DNA of 22,767 bases from positions 1 to 22,767 of the forward strand of contig JBBIRT010000047.1 of NCBI GenBank assembly GCA_037441725.1, read 5' to 3'. The notes below the pieces were generated by a model. The model made no database searches and was not told the origin of the DNA. It was given only the letters and a program-made list of their open reading frames with translations. This stretch comes from JBBIRT01 sp037441725. Lineage in GTDB: Bacteria > Desulfobacterota > BSN033 > UBA1163. The position numbers were made by a program, and so were the translations under genes. Below, one piece after another: positions 21,752 through 22,767 of the stretch; within the stretch, counting starts at the first letter, position 1; every line of letters begins with the position of its first letter.

Positions 21752-22546
21752 TCATTCGCCCTCTATCTCAGATGGTCCATGGATCAAGGGGATTGTGGAA
21801 TCCATCATATCTTTGGTAATGGATTTTGTTAAGGCGCATAGATGATTTCTGAGCGCTTTTTGAGCCCGTTTAAAATCCTTTGCTTTGATCGCTTCGTAGA
21901 TCGCTCTATGTTGGGCAGTATGTCGAGCATATTCAGTCCTCGGGGGCTCAATCTTTTTTGTGTAGGCGGTATAAAGATCCATTAAAGATATAACCAAATA
22001 TTTATAGAGGCGGTTTTTAGAGAGCCCAGCCAATAGGATGTGGAAGATCCTTAGTTTTTCAATCCATTCCTCTTTAGAAAGACCCATCCCATCGTTTCGA
22101 AATTGTTCACAGGCAATAATATTGGATTCGAGCGCAGATAAATTCTCCTTCGTAATGGTCTTCATGCTTGATTCCAGAATAATGGATTCGATTGTAATTC
22201 TTGCCTCAGTAATTTCCTGAATAGTGAGATTCCCAACTTCGATCAACCCTGAGATGGATTTGGTCATTCCGGTTGAGTCTAATTCATTTACAAATATTCC
22301 ACCCTCTGCTCCGGTCTTGACCCTCACGAAGCCTGATTCCTCTAAAATCCGCAGGGCCTCCCTTACAGAGATTCTTCCGGTGTTGAATTGTGCAGCCAGT
22401 TGTCTTTCAGAGGGAAGCCTATCATTTGGCTTCAATACCTTAGAAAAGATGAGATATTTGATCTGATCCGAGATATCCTCAAAAGCCCTTTTGGTCGTCA
22501 CCGGCTTGAACAGATTTTTTTTTACTTCATTCATAACGAGTCTCAT
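21752..22546 (-). CDS. GntR-family transcriptional regulator, FadR/FCD subfamily
   Basis: A 264-residue DNA-binding regulator at the head of the minus-strand block. The winged helix-turn-helix is clear: LKPNDRLPSERQLAAQF, then ISVREALRILEESGFV and a wing with GAEGGIFV. The C-terminal helical FCD domain has EARITIESIILE, FHILLAGLSKN, HRAIYEAIKAKDFKRA and RNHL, so three His of the FCD metal/ligand site are kept; the Asp usually four residues before the first His is Leu here. Such regulators bind small carboxylic acids and most often repress until the acid appears. ATG 22546 is used; ATG 22534 is a close alternative and neither has a strong Shine-Dalgarno. An operator-like palindrome lies 16-30 bp upstream, indicating autoregulation. 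Confidence 0.94.
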   Translation of the reverse strand: MRLVMNEVKKNLFKPVTTKRAFEDISDQIKYLIFSKVLKPNDRLPSERQLAAQFNTGRISVREALRILEESGFVRVKTGAEGGIFVNELDSTGMTKSISGLIEVGNLTIQEITEARITIESIILESSMKTITKENLSALESNIIACEQFRNDGMGLSKEEWIEKLRIFHILLAGLSKNRLYKYLVISLMDLYTAYTKKIEPPRTEYARHTAQHRAIYEAIKAKDFKRAQKALRNHLCALTKSITKDMMDSTIPLIHGPSEIEGE

Positions 22547-22554
22547 TCACTTGA

Positions 22555-22580
22555 AGGGTATGATGGTATTACCATACCCT
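22555..22580. promoter_or_regulatory. GntR/FadR-type operator palindrome
   Basis: The segment contains ATGGTA-T-TACCAT (22563-22575), a perfect 13-bp palindrome that includes TGGT-N3-ACCA, the core known for FadR-subfamily regulators such as PdhR and LldR. It is enclosed by a second inverted repeat, AGGGTATG (22555-22562) and CATACCCT (22573-22580), perfect over 8 bp but centred 1.5 bp away, so GGTAT half-sites appear in tandem. It overlaps the -10 region of the promoter at 22566-22594, which fits repression by the adjacent regulator. Confidence 0.78.
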
Positions 22581-22594
22581 CCTTACTCTGTCAA
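22566..22594 (-). promoter_or_regulatory. Sigma-70-type promoter of the regulator gene and possibly of the whole block
   Basis: On the minus strand a perfect TTGACA (22594-22589) is followed after 17 bases by TAATAC (22571-22566), a modest -10 match. The -10 lies inside the TGGT-N3-ACCA palindrome. With the next genes following closely in the same direction, this could drive the regulator and the genes downstream. Start site and strength are not known from sequence. Confidence 0.55.
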
Positions 22595-22767
22595 TCATTT
22601 TTTTAAAAATCCTGTAATGCCTCACTCATTCGAGGAATCAGGCTAGGATGTCAGAGAAAATTTTATAGCGGAAACCTTAGCTTGTCCCATAACCACAGAA
22701 TTCCTTAGGCAATGAAAGGCAATGATTTGTTGAAGGATATAACTTTTACCAAGCTATTTTTGAAGTG
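22595..22767. other. Region upstream of the regulator; possible start of a divergent gene at 22712
   Basis: No complete gene is visible. On the plus strand an ATG at 22712 opens a frame (MKGNDLLKDITFTKLFLK) that is still open at the window end, 18 codons later. Its Shine-Dalgarno is poor (AGG two bases upstream). A divergent gene sharing the control region with the GntR gene would be a common arrangement, but 18 codons are not enough to claim it. Confidence 0.2.

Noticed and set aside
1..22767. CRISPR arrays, tRNA or rRNA genes, insertion sequences, attachment sites
   Set aside because: No regularly spaced short repeats, cloverleaf-like genes, transposase frames or terminal inverted repeats were seen on reading both strands.

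Overview
The window looks like a chromosomal segment of an anaerobic, probably Gram-negative bacterium. Desulfobacterota (deltaproteobacteria) or a neighbouring anaerobic lineage is my best guess, judged from gene content only: a TRAP transporter, HypA/HypB, an AprA/FrdA-like flavoprotein with a two-cluster ferredoxin, an aldo/keto-reductase-ferredoxin fusion and a CxCR/CCxCCC iron-sulfur protein. No rRNA or other taxonomic marker is present, so this stays an inference. Base composition appears moderate and slightly AT-rich by eye (not counted).

Layout. A 5'-truncated glgC (1-962, +) runs convergently into a single block of about 21.5 kb in which every gene is on the minus strand (965-22546). 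In transcription order the block holds: a GntR/FadR-type regulator with a clear operator and promoter (22546-22594); an FAD flavoprotein and two-cluster ferredoxin (AprAB/FrdA-like); HypB; an iron-sulfur protein whose ferredoxin tail has been split off; HypA; a TRAP transporter (DctP-DctQ-DctM); an NTF2-like protein; three tandem double-cupin paralogues; an aldo/keto-reductase-like protein with C-terminal Fe-S clusters; a single-domain cupin; a peptide-type ABC transporter (binding protein, two permeases, two ATPases); a Nudix hydrolase; a compact HDAC-family amidohydrolase; and a Tm-1-like/UPF0261 protein. Gaps are mostly under 60 bp and several junctions are 4-bp start/stop overlaps, so the block probably holds one or a few operons. 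No gene-free stretch exceeds 300 bp.

How the genes may work together (inference). Two solute importers (TRAP for a carboxylate-like solute; ABC for a peptide-like or amide-like solute) flank an expanded family of cupins, a redox module (flavoprotein, ferredoxin, Fe-S proteins, AKR-Fd) and two nickel-chaperone homologues, behind an FCD-type GntR regulator of the kind that usually senses a carboxylic acid. That suggests an inducible catabolic regulon for an unknown organic acid or amide. No hydrogenase, urease or CODH gene is visible, so the HypA/HypB pair is orphaned here; the seven cupin domains, four of which keep a full or near-full metal site, are the obvious local metalloprotein candidates. 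The substrate cannot be read from the sequence.

Most notable points: the tandem cupin array with one degenerate and one intact metal site per protein and signs of gene conversion; the orphan HypAB/flavoprotein/Fe-S module; an apparent microdeletion at TGTG that split an iron-sulfur protein; an AKR-Fd protein that has lost two of its four catalytic residues; hairpins between binding protein and permease genes in both transporter operons; and a textbook TGGT-N3-ACCA operator over the regulator's promoter.
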